The position numbers were made by a program, and so were the translations under genes. A DNA stretch of 64,000 nt from Porphyra umbilicalis (lineage: Eukaryota > Rhodophyta > Bangiophyceae > Bangiales > Bangiaceae), in contig KV918782.1 of the NCBI GenBank assembly GCA_002049455.2, forward strand, positions 62,001 through 126,000. The letters are read 5' to 3'. Shown one piece after another: positions 34,391 through 44,295 of the stretch. The notes under the pieces are model-generated. The model was given only the letters and a program-made list of their open reading frames with translations. It was not told the origin of the DNA and did not search any database. The stretch's first letter is position 1. Every line of letters begins with the position of its first letter.

Positions 34391-35342
34391 ATGCGGCCCT
34401 GAATCCACTGGTGTGCGTTGCCGGCCGGCCGGCACCCCGGAGCCGATAGTCAACGTGGACGAGTCACCGGCGGGGCAGCGTCCCCACGTCGACGAGGTGC
34501 CAGCCCGAACGTTGGGCGTGTCTTTTATAGCGCGGTGCCCCTTTTCGGCGCGGTGGCTGTCGGCAGCGATGGCGCGTCGCCATTGCCGGCGGCACCACAG
34601 TGGGCAAGAGATGTGTGAGGCGGCTTCCTTTGGCCCAGGCGGTGCCAGTTGCCGCTGTTGCTGCTCGCGGACGCCGCGGTCGGAGCTGCGCCAGTGGGGC
34701 GCGGCCTTTGTTGCCAGCGGGCGGCTCGTGAAGGGGTGTTGACACAATAGGGCGCTGCCATTGGTGGCGACAGGCGACGAGCTTGCCGCAGCGCCGGTGG
34801 GGTGCTGCCTTTGGTGCTGGTTGTCGCCCTGTTGGGCGGTGCGCCTGTGGGGCGCTGCTTCTACCGCTAACAGTCCCCGGGTTGGGCTTCGGCCGGCCGG
34901 GCGCTGCCGCTTTGGCTGGTGGTCGCCAGGTTCAGCGGATCACCAGTGAGGCGCTGCACCTGTGGCCGACGGGCACAGCGGTGGGCGATGCGCCTTTGGA
35001 ACGTCGCATTGGTTGCCGGCGGGTGCCGCGGTTGGCGCCGAAAGAGTGCGGCGCTGCGCTTCGTGCCGGCTGTCGCTGGGTTGGGCAGTGCGCCGGTGCG
35101 GCGCAGCCGTTGGCACCGATGGATGCCGGGCTGGGCGGATTGCAGAAAAAACGCGATGACCTTGGCGGCAGGTGGCGCCGGGCTGGCTGGATCACCCGTC
35201 GGGCGAGGCCCTTGAAGCGCGCAGGGCGTCGGCTTGAAAGAGACGCCGGTGGGGCGACACTTGGTACACCGCTGGACGCGCCACAGGATGAGAGAACTGG
35301 GCGCCGACGGGGAATGCCATCGCGAGTCCACCAACCTCTGGT

Positions 35343-35800
35343 CGTCTTGACGGTGGCACGGACGCGCGGCATCTTCTTCTGCCGCAATGGCCGGGCGCAG
35401 GCCGCATTCTCTGCCCCCGCCGGCGGGCTTCTCGTGGTCGGTTTCGCGCCCGCCGAGCTTGGGCGGGTTCCCCGCGGCACGCACTTCCTCCCTGTCGCAG
35501 GGTGAAGTTGGCGGCCGCACTGCCCGTGGCTGTGGGGTGCCACGCCCGCCGGCGCCGGCGTGGTCGCGCCGCGATTCCGCATGGCGCTGCACGCCGGATC
35601 AAGGGGGAGCCAGCTGCGGGCCGTCTTGCCGGTGGCACAGACGCGCGGCTTCTTCGCCGGCCACGGTGGCCGGGGGCGGGCGGCATTCTCTGCCCCCGCC
35701 GGCAGGCTTCCCGCGGTCATTTTCGCGCCACCCGGGTATGGGCGGGTTCCCCACGGGACGCGCTTCCTCTCTGTCGAAGAAAGGAGTTGGGGGCCGCGCC
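35343..35800. repeat. Tandem duplication, unit about 279 bp
   Basis: CGTCTTGACGGTGGCAC at 35343 recurs as CGTCTTGCCGGTGGCAC at 35622. The following blocks GCATTCTCTGCCCCCGCCGG and GGGCGGGTTCCCC also repeat with the same offset of about 279 bp. Divergence is similar to the neighbouring 303-bp duplication. Confidence 0.7.
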
Positions 35801-36451
35801 GCTCACGCCAGTGTGGCCCCCTGCTCGTCGGGTCCGTAAGGCCGAGAGCCGGCGCAAACCGGGATGGTAGCGGCCATCGCCGTGTCCGCCTCCGCGCACG
35901 CTGCCGTTGTCTTTGCTGCCACCCACACCATTGCGCTACCGCAGGCGCCCCTTGGAGTTGCTGGGGCTGGCCCCGGATACCTTGATGGTCGCTCCCTCGG
36001 ACGCCGCGGACGGCAGTCGCTGAGAAAAGGGTGATGTAGCACTACCCGGTCAGGGGAGGTGCTGGGGCACGGCGCGCGGGTAGCCGGGGTCGGGCGGACA
36101 CGATATCCACCGACACACGGGCCTGGTGTCCCCTCGGGGAACGGGCATTGCACGCACACTGGAGCTGGGGCCGTGCGGTGCGTGCAAGTCCGCCTGGCGG
36201 CGCGTAGCCGCGGCCGGCGGGCCCGCGCGGGGCGGCGGATATGTCGAACGGCGAGCGCTCCCGTGTGGTCGCGCCACCGGCTGCCACGTCAAGTAGGAGC
36301 GCCCCGTCCCGCTTCACTGTCGTATCTACTTACCGCATTGGGGGACTTGTCTTGCATTGTAGTTAAATGTATTGGATGATCGGCGGCGCGGGCCAATGTC
36401 CATTAGGGGAATTGGGCCCATGCAACGGTTTCCGCCGTTTTAGGACGAAGG

Positions 36452-36480
36452 GCGACGACGGTGGGAGGCACCGTCGTCGC
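36452..36480. other. Perfect hairpin, 12-bp stem
   Basis: GCGACGACGGTG (36452-36463), loop GGAGG, then CACCGTCGTCGC (36469-36480). The arms are perfectly complementary. No poly-T follows, so terminator function is not indicated. Confidence 0.6.
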
Positions 36481-36664
36481 GGGCAAGTAAACCGGGCCTT
36501 GTGTCATCACCTTTTGCGGCCTGACTTCCCGGGTTTGATGGCCCTTTAGCAGGGCACGTTCGGAGGGGGCACGTGCGGGATGCCTTCCTCCCCGCCATGA
36601 CCTGATCCCCGCCGGGAGCACGTTCGGGATGCGTCCCTCCCCCCTGTGACTTGATACAAATTCG

Positions 36665-37347
36665 GTTGTGCTACACCGGGCAACCGCCAACGAGTACGTG
36701 ATTGACAAACTCCTAGGCTTACTCCCGACAAGTGACAGCCACAGCGCTAAGATGCACTGGCTCGACTACGGGTCGAAAGGCGACACCTGGGACCCCTGGA
36801 AAACCTTCCACGCAATCTGGTGGTGCACTTCTTGCGACAGAAGAAAACGCATGTACCGGGGTACGAGTGGCAAACACCAACACGGCGAAGTAGCCGACAA
36901 GGCGGGCTCAGAACCGTGGCCAACATCGTCATGGAATCCACGTGGATACCCACTATGTAACATGTCCATGTTTCCGGTGAAGGAGCCATCCATGCCAATG
37001 TCTGGTGGACAGATTCAAGTACCGCCGCCGCATTTAAGGAAGGAATTCCTGTCGCGTGGCTCAAGTCGACCTTGCTGTCCATGATGCTCAACTTTACGTA
37101 TGACCTTCAGCTTGCCTTCAGGCGTTTTCCACGGCTGAACCGTGAGTACGGTCCGTGCACATATTTGTGGCCGGAAACTGCGCAAGCGAAATGATCGGAA
37201 ACGATCGCTCTGTGCCAGAGCGCCTTAACGGGTTTTTGGTACCCCCGGTACAGCACTTGGGCTCGATCCTTCGACGCCTGGTGACAACTCATGAGGAAGC
37301 AACCGTGGGCATACAACAATGGACCAACACCACTTGGTACGCTACCG
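36665..37347 (+). mobile_element. Gypsy fossil A, 3' part (chromodomain end)
   Basis: Corresponds to the 3' end of the pol polyprotein as seen at 43530-44216. It has a chromodomain-like segment (YVIDKLLGLL, then MHWLDYGSKGDTWDPW), where W.DYG...D.W.P mirrors the aromatic cage/fold of integrase-linked chromodomains, followed by the same tail sequence. Several breaks. The similarity to fossil B/C ends at about 37347, where element X begins on the other strand. Confidence 0.75.
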
Positions 37348-37613
37348 CCATACGAGCATGTTTCGAGTACCAAGTACTGTCATCAACCGATGCGAGGGAT
37401 GTAAATCACACACCATGGGCCATGCTGGCCTGCCTCTTCCTTCATCGCTATGATGACTGACAGAAACTTGCGAAGTAGATAAGCCGAGTGTGCGTGCGAA
37501 CGCGGTTGCGGACGCAAATGTCGTACAGACTCTGGTCAGCAATGACCAGAATCTCATCGACCACCTCGATCAGGCCAACGTGCGCGTAGAAAGAGCCGCG
37601 AGACTAAGGCTGA
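37348..37613 (-). mobile_element. Element X, 3' end piece
   Basis: Minus-strand piece matching the 3' end of the X copy at 57930-59672. Shared landmarks are CCATACG.GCATGTTTCGAGTACC at the edge and CACCATGGGCCATGCTG inside. It ends exactly where the Copia-2 5' LTR starts. The last bases GCTGA (37609-37613) are the target duplication, whose partner is now found inverted at 45846-45850. Confidence 0.75.
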
Positions 37614-38045
37614 TGTTGGAACGTCATGCTCAACGCCGCTGTAAGCCCTCCTGCTGTAAAAAGCAAAATTCAAGAAATGGGGTATTGACAGGGTTCGCAC
37701 CCCGGCTCCCGGACGCGACCCGAAGGTCACGCCAAATGAGAGTGGGTGCCTACTTTCCACTAGGCTACCCATGCGACTTCCTCGCGGTTTGGTGACCGCT
37801 GGTGCATTCGACATTTGTACCCGTGCGATTTTGAGTGAACTTTTTGCGATTTCACATTTTTTGTTCTTGCGCTTCTGATGCTTTGATTTGCGTGGGCTTT
37901 GCTTTGATCCCTGATGTTTTGATTTGGTGAGCGTTTTGATTTAGAGTGTGGGCGGGCGCGTGCGCGGGCGAGCTGCGTGGGCTGCGTGGTGGGCTTGAGT
38001 GCTCCGACTTGGACTACTTGAGGAGTGCCCTTGATGGGAAGAGGG
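37614..38045 (+). repeat. Copia-2 5' LTR, partial
   Basis: Starts TGTTGGAACGTCATGC and matches the 3' LTR closely over about 430 bp. Its end region carries one arm of a perfect 15-nt inverted repeat (38017-38031 with 38042-38056, 10-nt loop). Confidence 0.85.
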
Positions 38046-38398
38046 CACTCCTCAAGATGTACGAGAAGATTGCTGCGTGAGGCACGCGTAAGAACGGGCT
38101 CTACCACCTGGACATGGCCCCTATGTCGGATGTTGCTGCGGTGACCTCTCTGCAGCTATGGCATGAGCGTCTTGGCCACGTGAACGTGGCCGGCGTCAAG
38201 AGGATGATCAAGAACAAGGACGTAGACGGACTCAAGTTCACTTCCATGGTGGTCAAGGACATCTGCGAGCCGTGCGTGTACGGCAAGGCGGCAATGCCGC
38301 ATATGCCCAGCGCAAGAGGCGTTCGTGTGACCAAGCGGCTCCAGCTCGTGCACTCGGACCTCGGTGGACCTACGTCAGAACCCTCTCGTGGCGGAGCG

Positions 38399-39300
38399 TG
38401 TTGAGAGGTCAAAAAACAACTACGCCACATGACCGGTGTGACTGGCCCGGGGAGCTGAACATCACCAGTTCAACACTCCCCGCAGCTCCCCAGGGCCAGG
38501 CTCGTCTGACCCACGACTCGGAATTGTCTCTCCTGCAAATTCCTCCGTCCCCCTCCTGGGGCGCAGCCGTGGCGAATCTCGAACTCGCGACCTCTCAGGA
38601 CTCAATCCAGCGCGAGCTGGGCCCATAACCTGTTGAGATTCGAAAATTGTACCACTCAGCTACAGCCACAGTACCGGTGTGAATGGAACTGGGGAGTTCA
38701 AAGTTATAGTCCAACACTCCCCCTACCTTCACAGGACTCCAAGTCGCCAGGTCTCACGTAAGAAGCCAATGCCAAGGCTCCTGCGACTGATTTCCTTCCA
38801 AGTCGCCAACGTGTGAGATTTGAACCTGCGACCTCCTGCAAAGTCAACCAGCTCTAACTGGAATTTTCTGGGCCCGTAACCTGTTGAAACGCAGTGGGGA
38901 TAGGGGTTGGGGGACCACGGTGAAGTGGTTGAGTGGCTTGAGCTTGTGTGTGTGCGTGCGAACGTGCTTTGTTGGTTGTCCTCAGGTTCGCCCGCCTCTC
39001 CCAACCGAGAGCACCTCTCAAATAGTCCTCACCGGCCCAAGTGCTCCCCCCTCTCGCGCCCACACCGACGCTCACGCCCTCGCACCAAATCGAATCACTC
39101 ACCAAATCAAAAGCCACTACAGCAAAGCGAAGGTTCAAATCCAAAACATGCCAAAAGTAACGCCCCAAGATCACCCAACACGAATGTGTGCAACTTGACC
39201 ACGTCTTGCAAATGTACCATGTGGGGTACCATAAGGGTCACCGACCATCATTCATCCGCGAACCGCCAGTGGAGTCGGCGACGAGCACCACAGTCCAGCA
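38399..39300 (-). mobile_element. Composite miniature LTR element (TRIM/SMART type) with three terminal repeats
   Basis: A 902-bp insertion flanked by the 5-bp target duplication GAGCG (38394-38398 and 39301-39305), lying within Copia-2 integrase sequence. Read on the minus strand it is an LTR of 419 bp (39300-38882), a primer site GGTTACGGGCCCAG, ~165 bp of tRNA-like sequence and a purine tract. Then come an 86-bp terminal repeat (38716-38631), a primer site GGTTATGGGCCCAGC (38630-38616), ~155 bp, another purine tract and a 77-bp terminal repeat (38475-38399). All three repeats start TG and end CA. The two short ones are homologous (shared CACACCGGT, end TCTCAACA). It encodes no protein, so it must be mobilised in trans. 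Confidence 0.75.
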
Positions 39301-41925
39301 GAGCGCACTACTTCGGCACGTTCACCGACGACATCTCCCGCTGGACGGACGTGGTCTTCCTGCACAAGAAGAGCGATCTTCTCGCGGAGTACAAGAAGTG
39401 GCTGACCAAAGCACAGCTGCACACCGGCAACAAGATCAAGGTGCTCCGGTCCGACAACGGCGGCGAGTACGTGTCGTCCGCATTCAAGGCACTTCACGAT
39501 GAGAACGGCACGACGCACCAGACGACGGTGCCCGACACGCCGCAGCAGAATGGGGTTGCTGAGCGACACAACCGAGTTCTCGTGGAGATGGCACGCACCA
39601 TGATGCGACACAAGGACGTCGACCAGGATCTTTGGGCGGATGCCATCAAGACGGCGGTCTACATCAAGAACCGCGTCACCAGCCGTGCGCTTGCCGTAGG
39701 CAAGACGCGTCATGAGCTATGGACCGGGAACAAGCCCGGCGTAAGCCACATGCAGGTGTTTGGGTCAACATGCTGGGTGGTACTTCTCAAGAGCCACGTC
39801 GATGGCAAGTTCGGAGACAAGGCGGCAAAGGGCATTTTCGTGGGCTATCCCGACGGCAGCAAGGCGTACGAGGTCATCCTCGACGACGGCAAGGTCGGCA
39901 AGGCGCGAAGCGTCGTTTTCTCCGAGAACAACTCAAGCAAGGTTGCGAATGTTCCGGAGGACTCACCCGTGGACGAAGTCCTGGAAGGCGAGACGGGCTT
40001 GGATGCCAGCAGCGACGACCAAGACGTCGACGCTGAAGACGACCAAGACGTCGACGCTGAAGATGACGGCGGAGACGACCAGCAAGATGATGGCTCGGAC
40101 AAATCGGCAGACGACAATCAAGGTTCTGCCGGATCTCAAGACACGCTGCGTCGGAGCGGCAGATCGCTGAGGCCGCCGGTTGAGTACTGGCGTCCAGTGA
40201 GCCTCGTTGCTCACGAGGCTCCCATGACGTATGGGCAAGCAGTTCAAGGACAAGAGTCGACCAAGTGGCGGGCCGCAATAGATCAGGAGATGGACTCTAT
40301 CCGCAAGAACTAGAAATGGCGTTTGACGGATCGCCCGGTCGGCCGACGCGTGCTCAAGGGCAAGTGGGTTTACAAGGTCAAGAACGAGCTGGACAAGGTC
40401 GGGAACTACACGACGCGGCACAAGGCGCGCCGGTGCTTTATGAGCAATCGGCAGATCAAGGGGCTTGACTTTAACGAGACGTTCGCGCCGGTGGCCAAGT
40501 TCACTACCATCCGATGCATCCTGGCGATGACGGCAGCGAACGGGTAGGAGCTGCATCAAATGGACGTCAAGACGGCCTTCCTGAACGGCGACCTTGACGA
40601 GGAGGTCTTCATGGAGCAGCCGGAGGGATACGTCGATCCCACGTATCCGGACAAGGTTTGCCGTCTTCTCCGAGCGCTGTATGGGCTTAAGCAAGCCCCC
40701 AAGATGTTGTACGCCAAGCTCAACGCCTTTCTCAAGTCGTAAGGGTTTGACAACATCGACCCGGATGCCTGCCTCTACCTCCAGATGGATGACGGTGAGA
40801 TCATCATCGTCCTGGTGTACGTCGACGATCTTCTTCTGGTCGGGTCGAGCATGGAGGCGATTAACAAAATCAAGAAGGCGCTTCGCAAGCGCTTTGAGAT
40901 GAAGGACCTGGGCGAGGCCAAGGTCATCCTCGGGCTAGAGATCAGCCGTGACAAGACGTTGGGCACCCTCAAGCTGTCGCAGGGCAAGTACGCGGGACAA
41001 GTGCTCGAGAAGTTCGGTATGGCGCAGTGCAACCCGATCGCGACACCGTTGGAGGTCGGGCTGCAGCTGGCTAAGCCGGAGAAGAGCGACGAGTCTCTTC
41101 CTTATCGCGAGGCCGTCGGAAGCCTGATGTACCTGATGATCGGGATGCGTCCTGATCTCGCCTTTGCGGTCGGCAAGCTAAGCCGTTCCGTGTCGGGCTA
41201 CGGGAAGGAGCACTGGGCGGCTGTGAAGCGCGTCCTCCAATATGTCAAGGGGTCTGTCGACAAGGGCCTGGTCTACAACAAGTCCGCGTCGGGCATCCTC
41301 CAAGGTTTCAGCGATACCGACTGAACAGGTGACTACGAGACGCGGCGGTGTACGACGGTCTTCATGTTCATCTTTGGCGGGGCGGCCGTCAGCTTGGCTT
41401 CGAAGTTGCAGAAGACGGTGGCGCTATCTACCATGGAGGCGGAGTACTGGGCTCTTTGCGAGGCCAGCAAGGAAGCTGTTTGGCTCGACAAGCTCATCCA
41501 ACGCGTCACCATGCTCGTGACGCAGTCGGACACCTTGGTTGCGCCGGTTAACATCAAGGTCGACAACAGCGGCTGCATCGACTTCGCCAAGAATCCCGTC
41601 GAGCATAAGCGCACCAAGCACATCGACATTCGCTACCACTTTGTGCGGGATGCGATCACGACGGACAAGGTCATCCTCGAGCACTGCCCAACGGACGAGA
41701 TGGCGGCAGACCCGATGACGAAGGAGCTCGCCAAGGTCAAGCACGACAAGCATGTCAAGACGATGGGGATGTGTTGACTTCAAGTGCCGCCGTAAGTACA
41801 TTGCTCCTCCAAGGCGGCCATGACGGGCGGCATCGGATTTGGGACGTCAAGATTCTAGGCGGATTTACTTCTCGACAAGTACTTCAAGGGCGGTCAGCTG
41901 TCAGGCGGCGTCAAGCAAGGGGGCG

Positions 41926-42468
41926 TGTTGGAACGTCATGCTCAACGACGCTGTAAGCCCTCCTGCTGTAAAAAGCAAAATTCAAGAAACCAGGTATTGA
42001 CAGGGTTCGAACCCCGACTCCCGGACGCGACCCGAAGGTCACGCCAAATGAGAGTGGGTGCCTACTTTCCACTAGGCTACCCATGCGACTTCCTCGCGGT
42101 TTGTTGACCGCTGGTGCATTCGACATTTGTACCCGTGCGATTTTGAGTGAACTTTTTGCGATTTCACATTTTTTGTTCTTGCGCTTCTGATGCTTTGATT
42201 TGCGTGGGCTTTGCTTTGATCCCTGATGTTTTGATTTGGTGAGCGTTTTGATTTAGAGTGTGGGCGGGCGCGTGCGCGGGCGAGCTGCTTGGGCTGCGTG
42301 GTGGGCTTGAGTGCTCCGACTTGGACTACTTGAGGAGTGCCCTTGATGGGAAGAGGGGCGCTTTGGATAGAGAACCAAAAAAGCACGTTCGCACACATAC
42401 ACACAAGCTCAAGCCACGCAACCACTTCACCGTGGTCCCCCATCTTCTATTCCCACTGCGTCTCAACA
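41926..42468 (+). repeat. Copia-2 3' LTR
   Basis: 543 bp starting TGTTGGAACG and ending GCGTCTCAACA. It now abuts gypsy sequence at TGAAC (42469-42473), which is the target duplication of a different LTR insertion, evidence of recombination with the LTR at 45851-46394. It contains a B-box-like GGTTCGAACC and a 6-bp hairpin with a TTCG-type loop on the antisense strand. Confidence 0.9.
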
Positions 42469-44216
42469 TGAACCGGATGTATGACACCATGCGAAATGCA
42501 TACTACTGGCCTTCGATGGTATCGGATGGCCACACCACCATCACCAAGTGCACAACTTGTGCCCAACATCGGCTTGCCTTGCGGCGACAAACCACGCCCT
42601 TGACGCTGTTGCCGGCTACTGAGCCTCTCACGGAGCTGTCCGTCGACATCTTTGGGCCCATTTCGGCCTCCAACAAGGACAATCGCTTCATCTTGGTTAT
42701 CACCGACCGCTTCGCCAAGCTCACCAAGTGCGTCGCCTTCCGGCGAATTACGGCCATGTCCGTGGCGTGAGCTATCATTGATGCGTGGGTGTCCGCCTTC
42801 GGGCGACCGGACCGGATCCTATCGGACCAAGGGCCCCAGTTCATGTCGAACTTCTTCATCGCTGTGATGAAACTGCTTGGCATTGAAACGGTTCGCACCA
42901 CGGCGTATGATCCCCAAACCAATGGGCAAGTTGAACTGTACAACCGTACCATGGCTACTCAGCTCCGACACTACGTCGCTGATGACCCATAACGATCGGA
43001 CGAGCTACTCTCGGTAATCAACATGGCATATAATAGCCAACCGCATCGGTCTACGGGTATCGCTTTATTTGAGCTTGTTATCCTCCGACGGACCCCCAAC
43101 GTCACGGTTCGTAACTTGCCCCCGGGCACCCCGCTGGCCAAAAAGTGAACGCTTAATAATGGGTCTGCCCTAGCTCGCAAACGCGAGTTTAATGCCCACC
43201 CTCTCAGGCATATGTCTGCCGTATTCGAGGCCTTGCGTAAGACGCAACAACATTACCAACGTAGCTACGACCATCGGGTCGCAACACGCAATACGGACAA
43301 CACGATCGGCGACTACGTCTATACGACCAACCACGATCGGCAAAACAAGCTGCAATGCAAGGCAATTGGACCATTTGTAGTCTTCGAAGTGGATGCTGAT
43401 GCCTCCACGTTCCTCATTGACATTGACGGCAAGTAAAAGCGCGTCAGCAGTGATTGTGTCACCCCAGCTCCTCGTCCAACGACGACGGACACGGTGCCGC
43501 ACCCTCTGCTATATGATCTAGACCAACGCAAGCCACCCCCGGCAACCACCGACGATTCCATGATCGACAAACTCCTCGGCTTACACCAGGCAGGTGACAC
43601 CTACAGCGCGAAGGTGCGCTGGTTCGACTACGGATCGAAAGACGATATCTGGGAACCCCTAGAGACCATCCCCCGCAATATGGTAGTGCGGTTTCTGGGA
43701 CAGAAGAAGCAACATGTACCGGGGTACGATTGGAAGACGCCGACACGACAAAGTCGCCGACAAGCCGGGCTCACAGCCGTGGCCAGCATCTTCATGGACC
43801 ACACGTGGATGCCCGCTATCCCACGTGTGCATGTCACCGGTGACGGCGCTACCAATGCCAATGTCTCGCAGACAGATTTAAGTACCGCCGCCGCAATTAA
43901 GGAAGGAATTCCTGTCGCGTGGCTCAAGTCGATCTTGCCGTCCATGACGCGCAACTTTACGTATGACCTCCAATTCGCCTTGTGGCATTTCCTTCGGCAC
44001 AGCCATGAATACGGCCAGTACAAGACTGTGTGGCGAAGCTCCGCGCAAGCGACACTTTTCGGAAACGATCGCTCTGTGCCAGAACTCCCCAAAGGGTTTT
44101 TGGTACCCTCGGTACAGCACTTAGACTCGATCCTTCGGCGCCTCGTGACAACCACAGAGGAAGCAACCGTCGTCATCCCACAAAGGACCAACACCAGTTG
44201 GTATGCGTGGTATTAA
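42469..44216 (+). mobile_element. Gypsy fossil B, 3' part (integrase to chromodomain)
   Basis: Ty3/gypsy integrase with zinc-binding H2C2 remnants (YDTMRNAYYWPSMVSD, CTTCAQHR) and catalytic-core motifs (LSVDIFGPI, FGRPDRILSDQGPQF, TTAYDPQTNGQVELYNR). A chromodomain-like region follows (YSAKVRWFDYGSKDDIWEP) with a C-terminal tail to the end of the frame at 44216. Only a few breaks. It begins precisely at an LTR edge; the matching 5' portion of the same insertion site lies at 46395-49207 on the other strand. Confidence 0.85.
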
Positions 44217-44295
44217 TAATGTTGGTGCAATCACCAGTGTACTGCGACCGACCGTAGACATGCAATACAGCGAGTTCTATCGCCGTTGCGGCGAG
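44217..44295. other. Short unassigned join between gypsy end and element X
   Basis: About 80 bp not shared with other copies of either neighbour. It may be the true end of the gypsy fossil or of X. Confidence 0.3.

Larger units (their letters stand above)
32331..36664. other. Foreign GC-rich block within gypsy fossil A
   Basis: 4.3 kb without retroelement coding, lying between reverse-transcriptase sequence and the chromodomain end of the same gypsy fossil. It starts with ordinary sequence, has an AT-richer zone at 32780-33300, then a GC-rich zone at 33460-36300 with two tandem duplications. No transposase, LTR or conserved ORF was seen; long frames at 34.8-35.9 kb are compositional. Confidence 0.4.
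37614..42468 (+). mobile_element. Copia-2, LTR retrotransposon with a nested insertion (fossil)
   Basis: Second copia family. A partial 5' LTR (37614-about 38045) precedes a GAG_pre-integrase region (LWHERLGHVNVAGVKRM, about 38155). Integrase covers about 39305-39900 (RWTDVVFLHKKSD, LRSDNGGEYVS, PQQNGVAERHNR). Reverse transcriptase covers about 40290-40990 ([30 protein letters not shown]). RNase H covers about 41300-41730 (STMEAEYWALCEASKEAVW, TKHIDIRYHFVRDA). The 3' LTR (41926-42468) is preceded by the purine-rich CAAGCAAGGGGGCG. A 902-bp composite insertion sits in the integrase region. It is broken: several breaks, and the gag region is missing. The target duplication GCTGA flanks the 5' side; its 3' partner was moved by an inversion. 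Confidence 0.9.

Noticed and set aside
38815-38870. tRNA gene on minus (GGTCGCAGGTTCAAATC with a D-arm-like TTAGAGC)
   Set aside because: No acceptor stem and imperfect anticodon and T stems; it lies inside a miniature LTR element, so tRNA-like rather than a tRNA gene.
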